Shown in pieces: positions 38,301 to 38,938 of a stretch of DNA of 64,000 bases. This stretch comes from Athripsodes cinereus (Eukaryota; Arthropoda; Insecta; Trichoptera; Leptoceridae), in the NCBI GenBank assembly GCA_947579605.1, contig OX388328.1, positions 10,767,684-10,831,683 on the forward strand, in the 5' to 3' direction. A program made the position numbers and the translations under genes. The notes under the pieces were generated by a model. It was not told the origin of the DNA and made no database searches. It saw nothing but the letters and a program-made list of their open reading frames with translations. The stretch's first letter is position 1. Every line of letters begins with the position of its first letter.

Positions 38301-38938
38301 GAATCTTAGAAATGAGGCCCGCTTCCTATTGCCGATGACTCATATATTGTTATACAATAATGTATGTATGCATATTTATAATTATATTAAGGAAAAAGTG
38401 CGTAGATTTGCAAATTTACGCAAAATGTCGCGACAAACATGGAAGTATACAATGACATTTAACACCTTAACTCTTCACCTTTCACTCGCATTTACTAAGA
38501 TATTCACAAAAAGAGACATTAAAATATACTTAAAAATAATTGTAAAACGAATCAATCGACATATTAAATGGTTGCTAACAGATAAATAGTACAAAAACTA
38601 CACAAAAATAATCAATAAAACTTGGAAGACGAAAAAAACATAACAGAATAAAACATCGAAGTCAAATCGTAAGACATAATATTTTGTTGTACCTTTCTTA
38701 GTAACGAGCAATTTGATAATTTACAGACATTTACGCATTAAAATTTAATGAGGGATTTTGTGAAGTTGTTTGTTTATTTATTCTATCAACACGTTGTGTA
38801 AATAATATCGATTGGTTATTTGATTTTACCTTCGTTTTCTGTATAGTCCGAATCTATATCGCTGCTGTGAATGGATGAAGCGTTACTACATCCAAGATAC
38901 AGGATGGCACAAAACACAAATAACACTCTTACAATCAT
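587..38938 (-). CDS. Cals: Calsyntenin (type I membrane cadherin-family protein), 16 exons, 3' end outside window
   Basis: Calsyntenins are type I membrane proteins of the postsynaptic membrane and of axonal vesicle transport. Exons on the minus strand, in transcription order: 38938-38830, 12934-12774, 11296-11175, 10570-10362, 9798-9652, 8944-8672, 8506-8426, 8190-8008, 7148-7021, 6485-6308, 6100-5963, 5376-5244, 4587-4394, 3972-3791, 2485-2369, 751-587. All introns are GT-AG and phases join into one 840-codon frame. Order: signal peptide (1-~21), two cadherin repeats (~40-245), linker with a 7-Asn run (286-292), LNS/laminin-G-like domain (~341-576), calsyntenin-specific ectodomain (577-840). 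Recognisable family stretches include DINEYPPVF, SHIGKGCDRDTYS, MNRHHYALFV, CDNEWHHYSVN and FKLTCSELNGRF. An in-frame stop at 38950-38948 supports the start. The membrane span and acidic tail expected from the family must lie left of position 1. The first intron is 25.9 kb and full of repeats. Confidence 0.95.
1048..1215. mobile_element. One arm of the long-palindrome MITE family
   Basis: Sequence from ACATATTTTGAACTACTCCA through CACTCATCCATAGTCAACCT, TAGGTAGGTATGTTGTATAT and ACTTCCTTAAGGAGTGCACA matches the left arm at 35935-36083 with few differences. After GAGTTTAGAATTAAGGAAGT the second arm is lost. It lies in the Cals intron between exons 15 and 16. Confidence 0.75.
1432..1602 (-). mobile_element. 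SINE-1 copy in Cals intron 15
   Basis: AAAGATATATCTGGATTTTT, CCCAAATACAACCTTGTATA, TTGTGAAAGGGGAGTTTGCC and TCTACCTCCAGGATACCAAC identify a full-length, mildly diverged copy. The B box complement is changed to GGTATCGAAACACG. Confidence 0.8.
2170..2325 (-). mobile_element. SINE-1 copy adjoining Cals exon 15
   Basis: CCTTGTGTCGTGAAAGGGGA, GTTTGTCGGCACCTGGGATC and CTTACCTCCAGGCTACCGAC mark the family. Its 5' end is only about 45 bp from the exon-15 donor (2368), the closest SINE to a coding exon in the window. Confidence 0.78.
2972..3172. repeat. Fold-back repeat with LINE-tail character
   Basis: The left arm ATATTTATTATTTTTGTTTT...TACTGTTGAGTAAGACTAAC (to 3040) and GGACTCCGAGTTTGCATCAT (3052-3071) pairs with GATGATGCAAACTCGGAGTC ... 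GTTAGTCTTACTCAACAGTA...AATAATAAATATTT (3093-3168). The left arm alone carries an extra 13-15 bases (GCACGACCGGTTTCGC). The CGGACTCCGAG...CATCATCAGG core recurs in looser form at about 51315-51345, which adjoins a LINE coding remnant. I infer a head-to-head pair of LINE 3' ends. Confidence 0.6.
3324..3540. repeat. 33-bp minisatellite
   Basis: The unit GATTACTTGATTACAGTTTA then ATCAGTTAAAAAA is 33 bp and repeats about five times with substitutions (CTACCTGATCACAGTTAAAT in the outer copies). A non-repeat stretch TTTTATTATTACCGGCAATC lies between the first and second copies. It is in Cals intron 14. There are no unique spacers, so this is not a CRISPR-like array. Confidence 0.85.
5485..5830 (+). 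pseudogene. LINE-X C-terminal tail remnant in Cals intron 11
   Basis: AGTGAGGATATCAGGAGAAT GAGTGG, GAATGCGTGTAAATAAGTTG, TGTGTGAGAAAGTGTGAACG and TGAATATGTAAGGATAGA correspond to NEDIRRMSG, RMRVNKL, VRKRGR and CKDR of other copies. Stops and short indels break the frame. The 3' end is TCTCTCTGGCTACCC near 5800. Confidence 0.7.
5963..8506 (-). CDS. Cals: Cals exons 7-11: LNS (laminin-G-like) domain
   Basis: Exons 8506-8426, 8190-8008, 7148-7021, 6485-6308 and 6100-5963 encode residues 341-576. Visible LNS features are the FSFDGATTAAIIP strand, FSISTWMKH, MNRHHYALFVRNCRLI, the PAEWRWKIP loop, CDNEWHHYSVNMRFPTVELY with its VDGRQH turn, LTVGACWQG, and a closing LAGLSVL with a CLAQCREGL disulfide pair. 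In vertebrates this ectodomain region takes part in synaptic adhesion; applying that here is inference. Introns split the domain at phases 1,1,1,0,1. SINE and LINE fragments lie in the introns around 6600 and 7260-7840. Confidence 0.92.
6618..6745 (+). mobile_element. 5'-truncated SINE-1 copy in Cals intron 9
   Basis: The copy starts at ACATCCCAGGTGCCGGACAA, just after the B box, and continues through CAAGCTTTTAGCTTACTGTA and TTGTATTTGGGTGCATAACT. Truncation of the 5' end fits incomplete reverse transcription. Confidence 0.75.
7260..7520 (+). pseudogene. LINE-X C-terminal tail, highly diverged, in Cals intron 8
   Basis: AATAAGTTGCGATGGTTTGA, GATCGCGTGGATCAAATTCT CACGGACG, GTGTTGAGTATGAGG and GTGTAGGAATAAATTGATGT still align with LINE-X blocks. 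This is the most decayed recognisable copy. A SINE-1 (7665-7842) lies downstream. Longer open frames on the minus strand here are chance. Confidence 0.55.
7665..7842 (+). mobile_element. SINE-1 copy in Cals intron 8
   Basis: Full-length copy: GTCGGTAGCCTGGTGGTAGA, B box GGTTCAATCC (one change from the best copy), body CTCCCCTTTCACGACACAAG, and a poly(A) tail at 7829-7840. It lies antisense to Cals. Confidence 0.85.
8672..8944 (-). CDS. Cals: Cals exon 6: linker with Asn/Ser-rich insert
   Basis: This exon encodes residues 250-340. It opens with a DYPPGGGPLSLFP stretch like the vertebrate linker (YEPGTGALAVFP). It ends with SHIGKGCDRDTYSVHSQRRI, which is strongly conserved in the family. Between them sits a low-complexity tract of seven Asn codons followed by a D/N/S/G-rich run (about 286-310). 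That tract is absent from human CLSTN1 as I know it, and it widens the gap between the cadherin and LNS domains. The Asn tract is encoded by AAT/AAC triplets, so length variation by slippage is plausible. Confidence 0.88.
8975..9155 (+). mobile_element. SINE-2 repeat between Cals exons 5 and 6
   Basis: CCATCCTGAATGTCTTATTT, GAAAGCTTGCATGTTTATTA CATGCAGTTAATCTGCTGGC and GTAGGATATGCCGTGATGGT are followed by a second copy of the last 45 bases (TCTGCTGGCTATGCCAATTG TGGGAGATGCCGTGATGGTA). The 3' end is therefore locally duplicated, with GATA-type tails after each. Confidence 0.68.
9652..10570 (-). CDS. Cals: Cals exons 4-5: second cadherin repeat
   Basis: Exons 10570-10362 and 9798-9652 encode residues 131-249. 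The inter-repeat calcium-binding linker DINEYPPVF (140-148) starts the second cadherin repeat. It is followed by SATDRDC and by LDYERSHNHILSV, the LDYE position of calcium-binding cadherins. The block ends with CNAGWKG, the conserved Cys-Trp motif at the end of the cadherin part of calsyntenins. A second AG lies two bases inside the exon-4 acceptor, but only the AG ending at 10571 keeps the frame (TAVVHITVVD). Confidence 0.9.
10590..10760 (-). repeat. LINE 3'-end repeat, family Z
   Basis: TTTATTCTTTATTGTACATT, AGAAGGTGAGTTTATCCTGA and CTTCCAACTAACCCAAATAT match segments at 11505-11660 and 21725-21890 (GGGCGAGTTTATCGCTA, ATGTGATGTCTTCCA, TTAACCCAAATTAT) and partly 4225-4285, 15925-15965 and 34020-34075. 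Each begins with a (TTTA)n run, which on the minus strand is an (AAAT)n tail. No coding part is attached. Confidence 0.65.
11175..12934 (-). CDS. Cals: Cals exons 2-3: first cadherin repeat
   Basis: Exons 12934-12774 and 11296-11175 encode residues 37-130. They begin IPYLDLVDLENGYHGLI and continue through an ICSF strand and a LNCEKRRNYKFDIAA stretch, matching the first calsyntenin cadherin repeat. The start of this repeat has an NGYHGLIKEN element, where vertebrate paralogues have a similar YHGIV element. Acceptor and donor phases (1 then 0, then 2) fit the neighbouring exons. The intron between them (11297-12773) carries LINE 3' tails and a hAT-like terminus. Confidence 0.9.
11505..11665 (-). 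repeat. LINE 3'-end repeat, family Z, in Cals intron 2
   Basis: TTATTATTATTATTTATTGT, CACTGTACATTGTTTACAAT, CACAGAGGGCGAGTTTATCG and TGCGATGTCTTCCAACTAAC CCAAG. This copy and 21725-21890 are the best matched pair. The tail is (AATA)n on the minus strand. Confidence 0.68.
12170..12320. repeat. hAT-type terminus next to old tRNA-like repeat
   Basis: CACAGTTTGGGGACCCCTG at about 12188-12206 is the reverse of a CAGGGGTCCCCAAACTG terminus, typical of hAT elements. It is joined directly to GATGGTGAAGTCACGGACAC and a GGGTACGATTCCACCCGC stretch with a B-box look, ending in a GTGTATTTGATTTTAC tail similar to SINE tails elsewhere. I read this as two degraded repeats side by side in Cals intron 2. No partner end was identified. 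Confidence 0.45.
13265..13530 (+). pseudogene. LINE RNase-H/C-terminal remnant in Cals intron 1
   Basis: The plus strand reads LTGHCRLKEH, a stop, then LGLEDDGTFRFCEVEAKTSR, YLMADYNAVGFSRIKTLRRH and LDPLKILDFIRCLGLEG before a stop. TGHCRLxxHL...CRFC...E...HL..C is the end of RNase-H-bearing LINEs (I/R1/LOA types). Expected Cys positions are partly lost (YNAV where CDC is typical), so it is old. It is the first repeat 5' of Cals exon 2. Confidence 0.72.
13800..13935 (+). repeat. SINE-2 fragment in Cals intron 1
   Basis: CTTCAATTCAGTGATGAAGT ATGCCTTCCATCTTGAATAT, then GGTTACCCTACTTGTGGAAA ACTGCATGATGGTATGAATG. The middle is replaced by unrelated sequence. Other SINE-2 fragments: 20735-20835, 21525-21645, 24410-24510, 29225-29340, 34950-35065, 37250-37360, 39705-39790, 63395-63700. 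Confidence 0.55.
14233..15255. mobile_element. Terminal-inverted-repeat element, family T1 copy A, with nested SINE
   Basis: Left CATACTGTCGGCGGGTCCAT then GAAACCTCCCATGTGC, and right (minus strand) ATATTGTTGGTGGATTCGTA then AAACCTCCTATGTGC, are imperfect ~35-bp inverted repeats. Most differences are transitions. The interior matches copy B at several blocks, including AAATGAGATATT, GATACCAAATTATTCGTCT and AATCATGCCTAGAAATTCAA. A SINE-1 (14437-14722, minus) sits at a different interior position from the SINE in copy B, so the two insertions are independent. Flanking TA is not preserved. Confidence 0.68.
14437..14722 (-). mobile_element. SINE-1 copy with internal duplication or insertion, nested in T1 copy A
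   Basis: Tail GTATATCTAGGTTTTGTTAT and body to AGTAAGCTAAAAGTTTACTG, then about 100 bp of extra sequence (14520-14620). The body then restarts at AAGCTAAAAGCTTGTGTCGT and reaches GCGACTCTAGCTCCAGGCCA. The extra piece includes AAAACCTAAAATCATAG and AAAACCTAAAAAC, a local repeat. Confidence 0.75.
15620..15875 (-). mobile_element. SINE-2 repeat, reverse orientation, near full length
   Basis: On the plus strand it starts with (ACT)n, ATACTATCACGGTATATCCC ACAAGAGGCATAGCCAGCAG, continues TCAGCTGCATATAATAAACA TGCAAGCTGTCC, CATTCAGGATGGGTGGCAAA CCTCATCATTGCTGAATTTA, and ends CTTGCCTTTTACGGGACACT CGAAAACTTACGAAGAAGAG. This gives the fullest view of the unit, about 240 bp. Confidence 0.72.
15900..17530. 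other. No gene seen: Cals intron 1, mostly anonymous AT-rich DNA
   Basis: The stretch has a small LINE-type end (15960-16080, GCGCCAAAACAGTGGTATCG and GAAGAGGCCTATATCCAGCA GTGGAG), an A/T-rich tail repeat at 16695-16840 and GATAATAATAATAATGAT-type short runs. I see no coding exon, RNA gene or clear transposon ends. Confidence 0.6.
17541..17733. repeat. Inverted-repeat MITE-like element in Cals intron 1
   Basis: TTTCCTTCTACTATGGATTA then AACAA (about 17609-17633) pairs with TTGTTTAATCTATACTAGAA then GGAAA (17677-17702). Outer segments also pair: GTTATTACAT and AATTGAATAAATTG on the left with AATTTATCCAATT and ATGTAATAAC on the right. The pairing spans about 190 bp with loops. No family was recognised. 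Confidence 0.55.
17922..18090 (-). mobile_element. SINE-1 copy with an internal deletion
   Basis: AAAGATATATCTGGGTTTTG, AAAGCTTGTGGCATGAAAGG and GAGACTCTACCTCCAGCCTA mark the family. About 15 bases around the tRNA 3' end and B box are missing (GGAGTTTCAATCACGGACCC), so internal promoter function is probably lost. Confidence 0.78.
18185..18437 (+). pseudogene. LINE-X C-terminal tail remnant cut by a MITE
   Basis: GAGAGTGTATTTATCTGAAT, ATGACTTGACTATGTGGATC, GTTGAGTGGGAGAAATTGCG TG and CCTCCGCCTACCCTACTTAA GATACGGCG match LINE-X tail blocks. The Harbinger-like element at 18438-18974 begins immediately after the GGCGTAA tail. Confidence 0.7.
18438..18974. mobile_element. Harbinger-like MITE, 537 bp, inserted in a LINE tail
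   Basis: Ends read TGGGGTGTTCACATTTGGCG on the plus strand and TGTGGTGTTCTCACTTTGGC on the minus strand. Both continue into GAATATCGC, giving ~28-bp inverted repeats with a one-base gap. TAA trinucleotides flank the element at 18435-18437 and 18975-18977. A TAA/TTA duplication is the PIF/Harbinger hallmark. Internal segments are also partly self-complementary (ATCGTTTC...GAAACGAT). There is no coding capacity. It interrupts the 3' end of the LINE tail that starts near 18185. Confidence 0.75.
19992..20480. mobile_element. hAT-like non-autonomous element, 489 bp
   Basis: The left end CAGAGGTTCCCAAACTTTTT and the right end (minus strand) CAGTGATTCCCAAAGTGG are imperfect inverted repeats of the CAGNGNTTCCCAAA hAT type. 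The flanking octamers ACATGAAA (19984-19991) and ATATAAAA (20481-20488) agree at six of eight positions, as expected for an old 8-bp duplication. Internal sequence 20046-20190 matches the window start (1-180), showing a shared family. A GGCGCC-containing repeat (20240-20350) appears to be inserted inside. Confidence 0.75.
20836..21110 (+). pseudogene. LINE-X C-terminal tail
   Basis: An 80-codon frame reads TKRVYLSERDGVRKRGRPRT, MWLDHVDQILKDGHVLSKRN and EEAKEVCKDRSTAFRSLCLP. It continues into the LINE-X 3' end CTACCCCACCTGGGATAAGG CGTGAGGGTATAGTATAG. It is truncated upstream and joined to a SINE-2 piece (20740-20830). Confidence 0.82.
21108..21317 (-). pseudogene. LINE C-terminal fragment, reverse orientation
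   Basis: The minus strand reads SQSFSVCGACCWNNLPYLYR. This matches the xSFSVxAPxxWNxLP signature near the end of many insect CR1/Jockey reverse transcriptases. The following residues are poorly conserved. It abuts the LINE-X tail ending at 21110 on the opposite strand. Confidence 0.6.
21725..21895 (-). repeat. LINE 3'-end repeat, family Z, in Cals intron 1
   Basis: ATTTTTATTTATTTATTTTA TTCTTCACTTGTAACATTGG, CAATGTACAGGGGGCGAGTT TATCGCTAGAATGTGATGTC TTCCAGTTAACCCAAATTAT. It is a near full copy of the family Z 3' end. Confidence 0.68.
22270..22530 (-). mobile_element. SINE-2 repeat, reverse orientation, directly before the plus-strand copy
   Basis: TCACAAGAGATGTAACCAGC AGACTAACCACATGTAACAA ACATGCGGGTAATCCTCTAT, GAATACCTCGTCATTGCCGA ATTGAGATTTTAAATATCTC. 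With the plus-orientation copy that overlaps near 22470-22700 it forms a head-to-head pair, an extended imperfect palindrome of ~430 bp. Confidence 0.62.
22470..22700 (+). mobile_element. SINE-2 repeat (unclassified), near full length
   Basis: Consensus blocks in plus orientation: CTCTTTTCTGTAAGTTTTCG AGTGCCCTGTAAAAAGCAAG, AATTCAGCAATGAGGCA, ATTCTGAATGTCTTAATTTT, AACATGCATGTAATTTTACT and then CTGGCTAGCCTACTTG...GATGCCGTGAGGGTATAATA. The last ~35 bases match the 3' end of LINE-X. The element is about 230 bp and has no reading frame. A degraded B-box-like TTTTCGAGTGCCC is the only hint of a polymerase III promoter. Confidence 0.7.
22755..23155 (+). repeat. Two partial LINE-X tail fragments
   Basis: At 22790-22850 TGTGTTGAGTGAGAGAAATC and GAGGCGAAAGAAGTATG match the LSKRN / EAKEVC region. 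At 23070-23145 AGATCTATATGGCTTCCC, CCTCTGCCTACACCCC and GGTTACGGCGTGAGGGAATA GATAG are the LINE-X 3' end. About 220 bp of unrelated sequence separates them, so one copy may have been split by an insertion. Confidence 0.55.
23615..23710. repeat. hAT-type terminal fragment (GC-rich GCGGCCCGC motif)
   Basis: GGTGGCTAACCTGCGGCCCG followed by CACGCGACC and GTGCGGCCCGCGAACCAT is a GC-rich island in AT-rich surroundings. It resembles the common hAT MITE terminus GGTGGCCAACCTGCGGCCCG and the segment at 275-330. A following AATAGTCTGTACAAATACCCG shares sequence with the hAT-like elements at 1-60 and 20150-20190 on the opposite strand. No matching second end was found. Confidence 0.55.
24183..24360 (-). 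mobile_element. SINE-1 copy, reverse orientation
   Basis: On the plus strand it reads T-run, AAAGATATATCTGGGTTTTG, GCTTGTGTTGTGAAAGGGGA, GGGATCGAACCACGGACCTC (complement of the B box) and CTACCTCCAGGCTACCGACG. It is almost full length. Confidence 0.84.
24770..25015 (+). pseudogene. RTE-like LINE C-terminus
   Basis: The frame ECTGKRPRG-type region reads VTGKRPRGTPKRRWREVVRQ, then DMRSCDVSHEDALDSTKADP. This is the usual end of RTE-type LINE proteins (KRPRGRPKRRW...ALDRxKWR..). The copy ends with a short (GAA)n tail at 24999-25010. It is inserted in the T1 copy B element. Confidence 0.72.
25466..25640 (+). mobile_element. SINE-1 copy nested in T1 copy B
   Basis: GGTAGCCTAGAGGTAGAGTC, B-box region GATTCGATATC (degraded), GATGCCGGCAAACTTCCCTT and TTTGGGTTTATAACAAAACC, then a poly(A) tail. 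It carries a TAGTAGCTTCC insertion in the body, similar to the AAGCTACTA variant in the copy at 17922. Confidence 0.82.
26080..26245 (+). mobile_element. SINE-2 repeat
   Basis: AGGCAGGTGTTCAAAAAAAT TAAGACATTTTAATATCTTA, TTCAGTGATGAGATATGCCA, CATCCGAATGTTTTAATTTT TTG, CATCTTGCATGTTTGTTACA TGCAGCTGGTTTGC and CCCCATTTGCGGGATATTAT. The terminal hairpin CCCATTTGCGGG is shifted relative to CCCACTTGTGGG elsewhere. Confidence 0.7.
26335..26755 (-). pseudogene. LINE-X C-terminal tail, reverse orientation
   Basis: On the minus strand the frame reads SGCKRSVVDRMRVNKLRWFG, HVERMKEERMTKRIYLAERR, then KRGRPRTTWLEHVDQILKDG, then EAKEVCKDRSNWRSVLSAYP. It is the longest unbroken LINE-X frame here (about 110 relevant codons). 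The 3' end (GGCGTGAGGGAATAGATAGA on the minus strand) lies near 26320-26345. Confidence 0.84.
26785..27030 (-). mobile_element. SINE-2 repeat, reverse orientation, next to the truncated LINE
   Basis: ACTACTACTATGCTATCATC AGGCATATCCCATAATGCCA, AACATGCAGGATGTCCTCTC, GCAAACCTCATTGCTGAATT and TTTTTACAGGATACTTGAAA ATTGAAAACTTACAGAAAAG. A second partial copy (27300-27330, TACAAACATGCAAGTTGTCC T) is the target into which the LINE at 27327 inserted. A (TA)n run lies between them (27067-27100). Confidence 0.7.
27065..27102. repeat. (TA)n microsatellite
   Basis: About 38 bp of alternating TA with one CA interruption. It lies between a SINE-2 copy and the truncated LINE. Shorter (GATA)n runs occur at 12569-12585, 33404-33422 and 35299-35315. 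Confidence 0.9.
27327..29148 (+). mobile_element. 5'-truncated CR1/Jockey-like non-LTR retrotransposon
   Basis: The element starts abruptly near 27327 within a SINE-2 copy, whose ATGCAAGTTGTCCT supplies the preceding bases. It runs through a reverse-transcriptase frame to the stop at 28636-28638, then a 0.5-kb 3' UTR. The UTR contains two ~70-bp direct repeats (28711-28780 and 28853-28920, both with GGGGACTCTTTACATCCT). It ends in ACAATAAACAATAAACAAT at 29129-29147. This AAACAAT-type microsatellite tail is usual for the CR1/Jockey group. The endonuclease and N-terminal part are missing. Confidence 0.9.
27331..28638 (+). pseudogene. Reverse transcriptase and C-terminal domain of LINE, 5'-truncated but open
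   Basis: The frame stays open for about 435 codons. Reverse-transcriptase motifs are in order: FGFQKGKSTSDGI, CDLSKAFDCVDHDILLEKL, SSGVPQGSVLGPLLFLIYIN, MFADDTSLI with the catalytic Asp pair, NMTKTSAMSF, and KFLGVVLDEGLKWDKHI. The C-terminal part has SVRLYNNLPKKFK, the usual LINE tail domain. The Met at 27313 belongs to the host SINE-2 sequence rather than the element, so no proper start exists. The absence of stops and frameshifts suggests a recent insertion. Confidence 0.88.
29286..29810 (+). pseudogene. LINE-X C-terminal tail, best copy
   Basis: The frame reads ASETWTWLKKDESRINAVEM, then RRMVGKTLRDRVRNEDIRRM, then NKLRWFGHVERM. A frame change near 29580 follows, then RKRGRPRTTWLNHVDQILKD and EAKEVCKDRATWCSILSAYP. 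This is the C-terminus of a non-LTR retrotransposon polyprotein. The 3' end reads GCCTACCCCCACCTGGGACA CGGCGTGAGGG and then TATAG repeats. A SINE-2-like piece (about 29225-29335) lies directly upstream. The copy lacks the whole reverse transcriptase. Confidence 0.85.
29985..30150 (-). mobile_element. SINE-2 repeat, reverse orientation
   Basis: TACTACTACTACTATACCAT CACGGCATATCCCACAAGTG GGGTAGCCAGCAGATCAGCT, GCAAACTGTCCTCTTCGTGC CAATATAAAATCAAGACATT CAGGATGGGTGGCAAGCCTC. The 3' hairpin arms CCCAC/GTGGG are intact. It is truncated after ATCGCTGAAAATAG. Confidence 0.72.
30170..32075. other. No gene seen: Cals intron 1, anonymous AT-rich DNA
   Basis: About 1.9 kb with no repeats that I can match inside the window and no reading frame with recognisable motifs. 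It is the longest stretch of the big intron free of obvious mobile DNA, so it may hold ancestral intron sequence. Confidence 0.55.
32080..32215 (+). mobile_element. SINE-2 repeat with (TAG)n tail
   Basis: AATAAAGACATTTTACATGC, GAGATGAGGACAGCTTGAAT GTTTATTACACGCAGCTGGT, then TGGCTACCCCACTTGTGGGA TATGCTGTGATGGTATACAT and AATAGTAGTAATAG. It shows the 3' hairpin (CCCACTTGTGGG) and microsatellite tail most clearly. Confidence 0.72.
32460..32730 (-). pseudogene. LINE C-terminal fragment (family Y), reverse orientation
   Basis: The minus strand reads RALFFRPQGFRRPARPSFTI, HRSYDNDIRAQGMSWKKVTQ, then LAQRRSEWRRLVSALCSREE. The ending is typical of a LINE protein (DRxxWRxLV). A near-identical piece lies at 54958-55225. 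Both end in a (CAT/ATC)n run. Confidence 0.72.
33085..33425 (+). pseudogene. LINE-X C-terminal tail, degenerate
   Basis: The plus strand reads GAGTGGATGCAAGTGGAGTG then TTGTAGATAGAACGCGTG, matching the SGCKRSVVDRMRV region. It continues with GGTGTGAGGAAACGCGGGCG (RKRGRP) and ends ACTACCCCACTTGGGATACG GCGTGAGGGAATAGATAGAT. In-frame stops occur. The tail is a (GATA)n run to 33420. Apparent open frames on the opposite strand are shadows. Confidence 0.78.
34100..34295. repeat. GGCGCC-boxed dispersed repeat
   Basis: TTTGGCGCCGTTTAATGATC CGTGACCATCTCAAGGGCGC CATGACTTTTCTTGA recurs at 36655-36770 (GGCACCGTTTAATGATCCGT GACCATCTCAAGGGCGCCGT) and at 20240-20350 (ACGCCGTTTTACAGTCCCTA GACCATCTCAAGGGCGCCAG). 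The 20240 copy lies inside the hAT-like element. The inverted GGCGCC pair brackets about 40 bp. Type unknown; a LINE coding fragment on the minus strand is possible. Confidence 0.6.
34620..34745 (-). repeat. LINE-X 3'-end fragment
   Basis: On the minus strand the segment ends with CTCTCTGCCTACTCCACTTA followed by a CTGTGTGAGGGTATAGTATA tail. Only about 100 bp of LINE-X is present. A hairpin at 34747-34895 (AGCCCCCCTAGACAAGCACG against GTGACGGTTTGTCTAGGGGG GCT) lies directly beside it. Confidence 0.6.
34747..34900. repeat. Short inverted repeat, ~150 bp
   Basis: CAGCCCCCCTAGACAAGC at the left pairs with GTTTGTCTAGGGGGGCTG at the right. Inner segments ATCGACTACCAACAAATTTA and TAAATTTGTTTGTAGTTGAT also pair, then the arms loosen. 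Total span is about 150 bp. It may be a very small MITE with CAGCCCCCCTAGACAAGC termini; no flanking duplication was settled. Confidence 0.6.
35585..35800. repeat. Fragment related to T1 copy B interior
   Basis: ATTCGTCTTGTAAGGACGTC, then AAGACAAAAGACATTTCTCT, then CATTTGTTTTTTAATTTCAT and GAATTCTACTACTTAAACAC parallel the segment 25000-25140 (ACAAGACAAAAGACATCTCT, GGAATTCCACTACCTAAACA). No terminal repeats are visible, so this is an internal fragment of family T1 or of a repeat nested in it. Confidence 0.5.
35935..36579. mobile_element. Long-palindrome MITE split by a nested retroposon
   Basis: The left arm (35935-36083) begins ACATATTTTGAACCACTCCA. It contains TAGGTAGGTATGTTGTATAT and ACTTCCTTAAGGAGTACACG. 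Its reverse complement follows a short loop (36084-36092) and runs from 36093 to about 36165, then resumes at about 36504-36579 (ACCTATTCAAATAGG...TTCAAAATATGT). Without the 340-bp insert the element is about 305 bp and nearly all hairpin. A one-arm relative lies at 1048-1215. Such long-stem elements can be read into double-stranded RNA; that is inference. Confidence 0.8.
36166..36503 (-). mobile_element. Retroposon-like insert with (ATTTC)n tail inside the palindrome
   Basis: This 338-bp block interrupts the right arm of the palindromic element. It ends in a pentanucleotide run ATTTCATTTCATTTCATTTC at about 36484-36503. It starts with a small hairpin (CACCGTCCCA...TGGGACGGTG at 36167-36203). 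Part of it (ACTGTCAAATGTACCTATTG and TAAGAAGGGAAAT, 36439-36474) recurs in reverse at 40553-40607, so it is a dispersed repeat. Strand is uncertain; I found no reading frame. The microsatellite end suggests target-primed insertion. Confidence 0.55.
36915..37245 (+). pseudogene. LINE-X C-terminal tail, second subfamily
   Basis: The frame reads NKLRWFGHVERMNENRITKK, IYLAERNGARRRGRPRIKSQ, DHLNQILQDGHVLST and EAKDVCKDRRKWRSILSAYP. The RRRGRPRIK / DHLNQILQ / EAKDVCKD wording sets it apart from the RKRGRPRTTW / DHVDQILK / EAKEVCKD subfamily. The 3' end CTACCCCACGAGGGAAGCGG CGTGATGGTATAG carries the same tail. Confidence 0.82.
37655..37835 (+). mobile_element. SINE-2 repeat
   Basis: TTAAAAGACAGGTGTTCGAA, TTCAGCGATGAGATTTACCA, TATCCTGAATGATTAACTTT, GAGGACAGCTTGCATGTTTA TTACATGCATCTGGTCTGCT, then GGCTACCCCGTTTGTGAGAT GTGCGGTGATGATATAG. 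It is truncated at its 5' side by an (AG)n run. Confidence 0.7.
37840..38829. other. No gene seen: 5' part of Cals intron 1
   Basis: About 1 kb directly downstream of Cals exon 1 with no matched repeat. A short patch at 38225-38290 (GGTGGAAAACGGCGCGATAG) is less AT-rich. Regulatory elements commonly sit in this part of a first intron, but I cannot name any site. Confidence 0.5.
38830..38938 (-). CDS. Cals: Cals exon 1: start codon and signal peptide
   Basis: This exon encodes 36 residues plus one base. The start MIVRVLFVFCAILYLGCSNA reads as a signal peptide: one Arg, a hydrophobic core, then small residues for cleavage around position 20. An acidic mature N-terminus follows. The donor reads AAG|GTAAAA. 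The single leftover G joins the first two bases of exon 2 (12934) as an Ala codon, which keeps the frame. No alternative first exon was identified, so a second promoter inside the 25.9-kb intron cannot be excluded. Confidence 0.85.
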
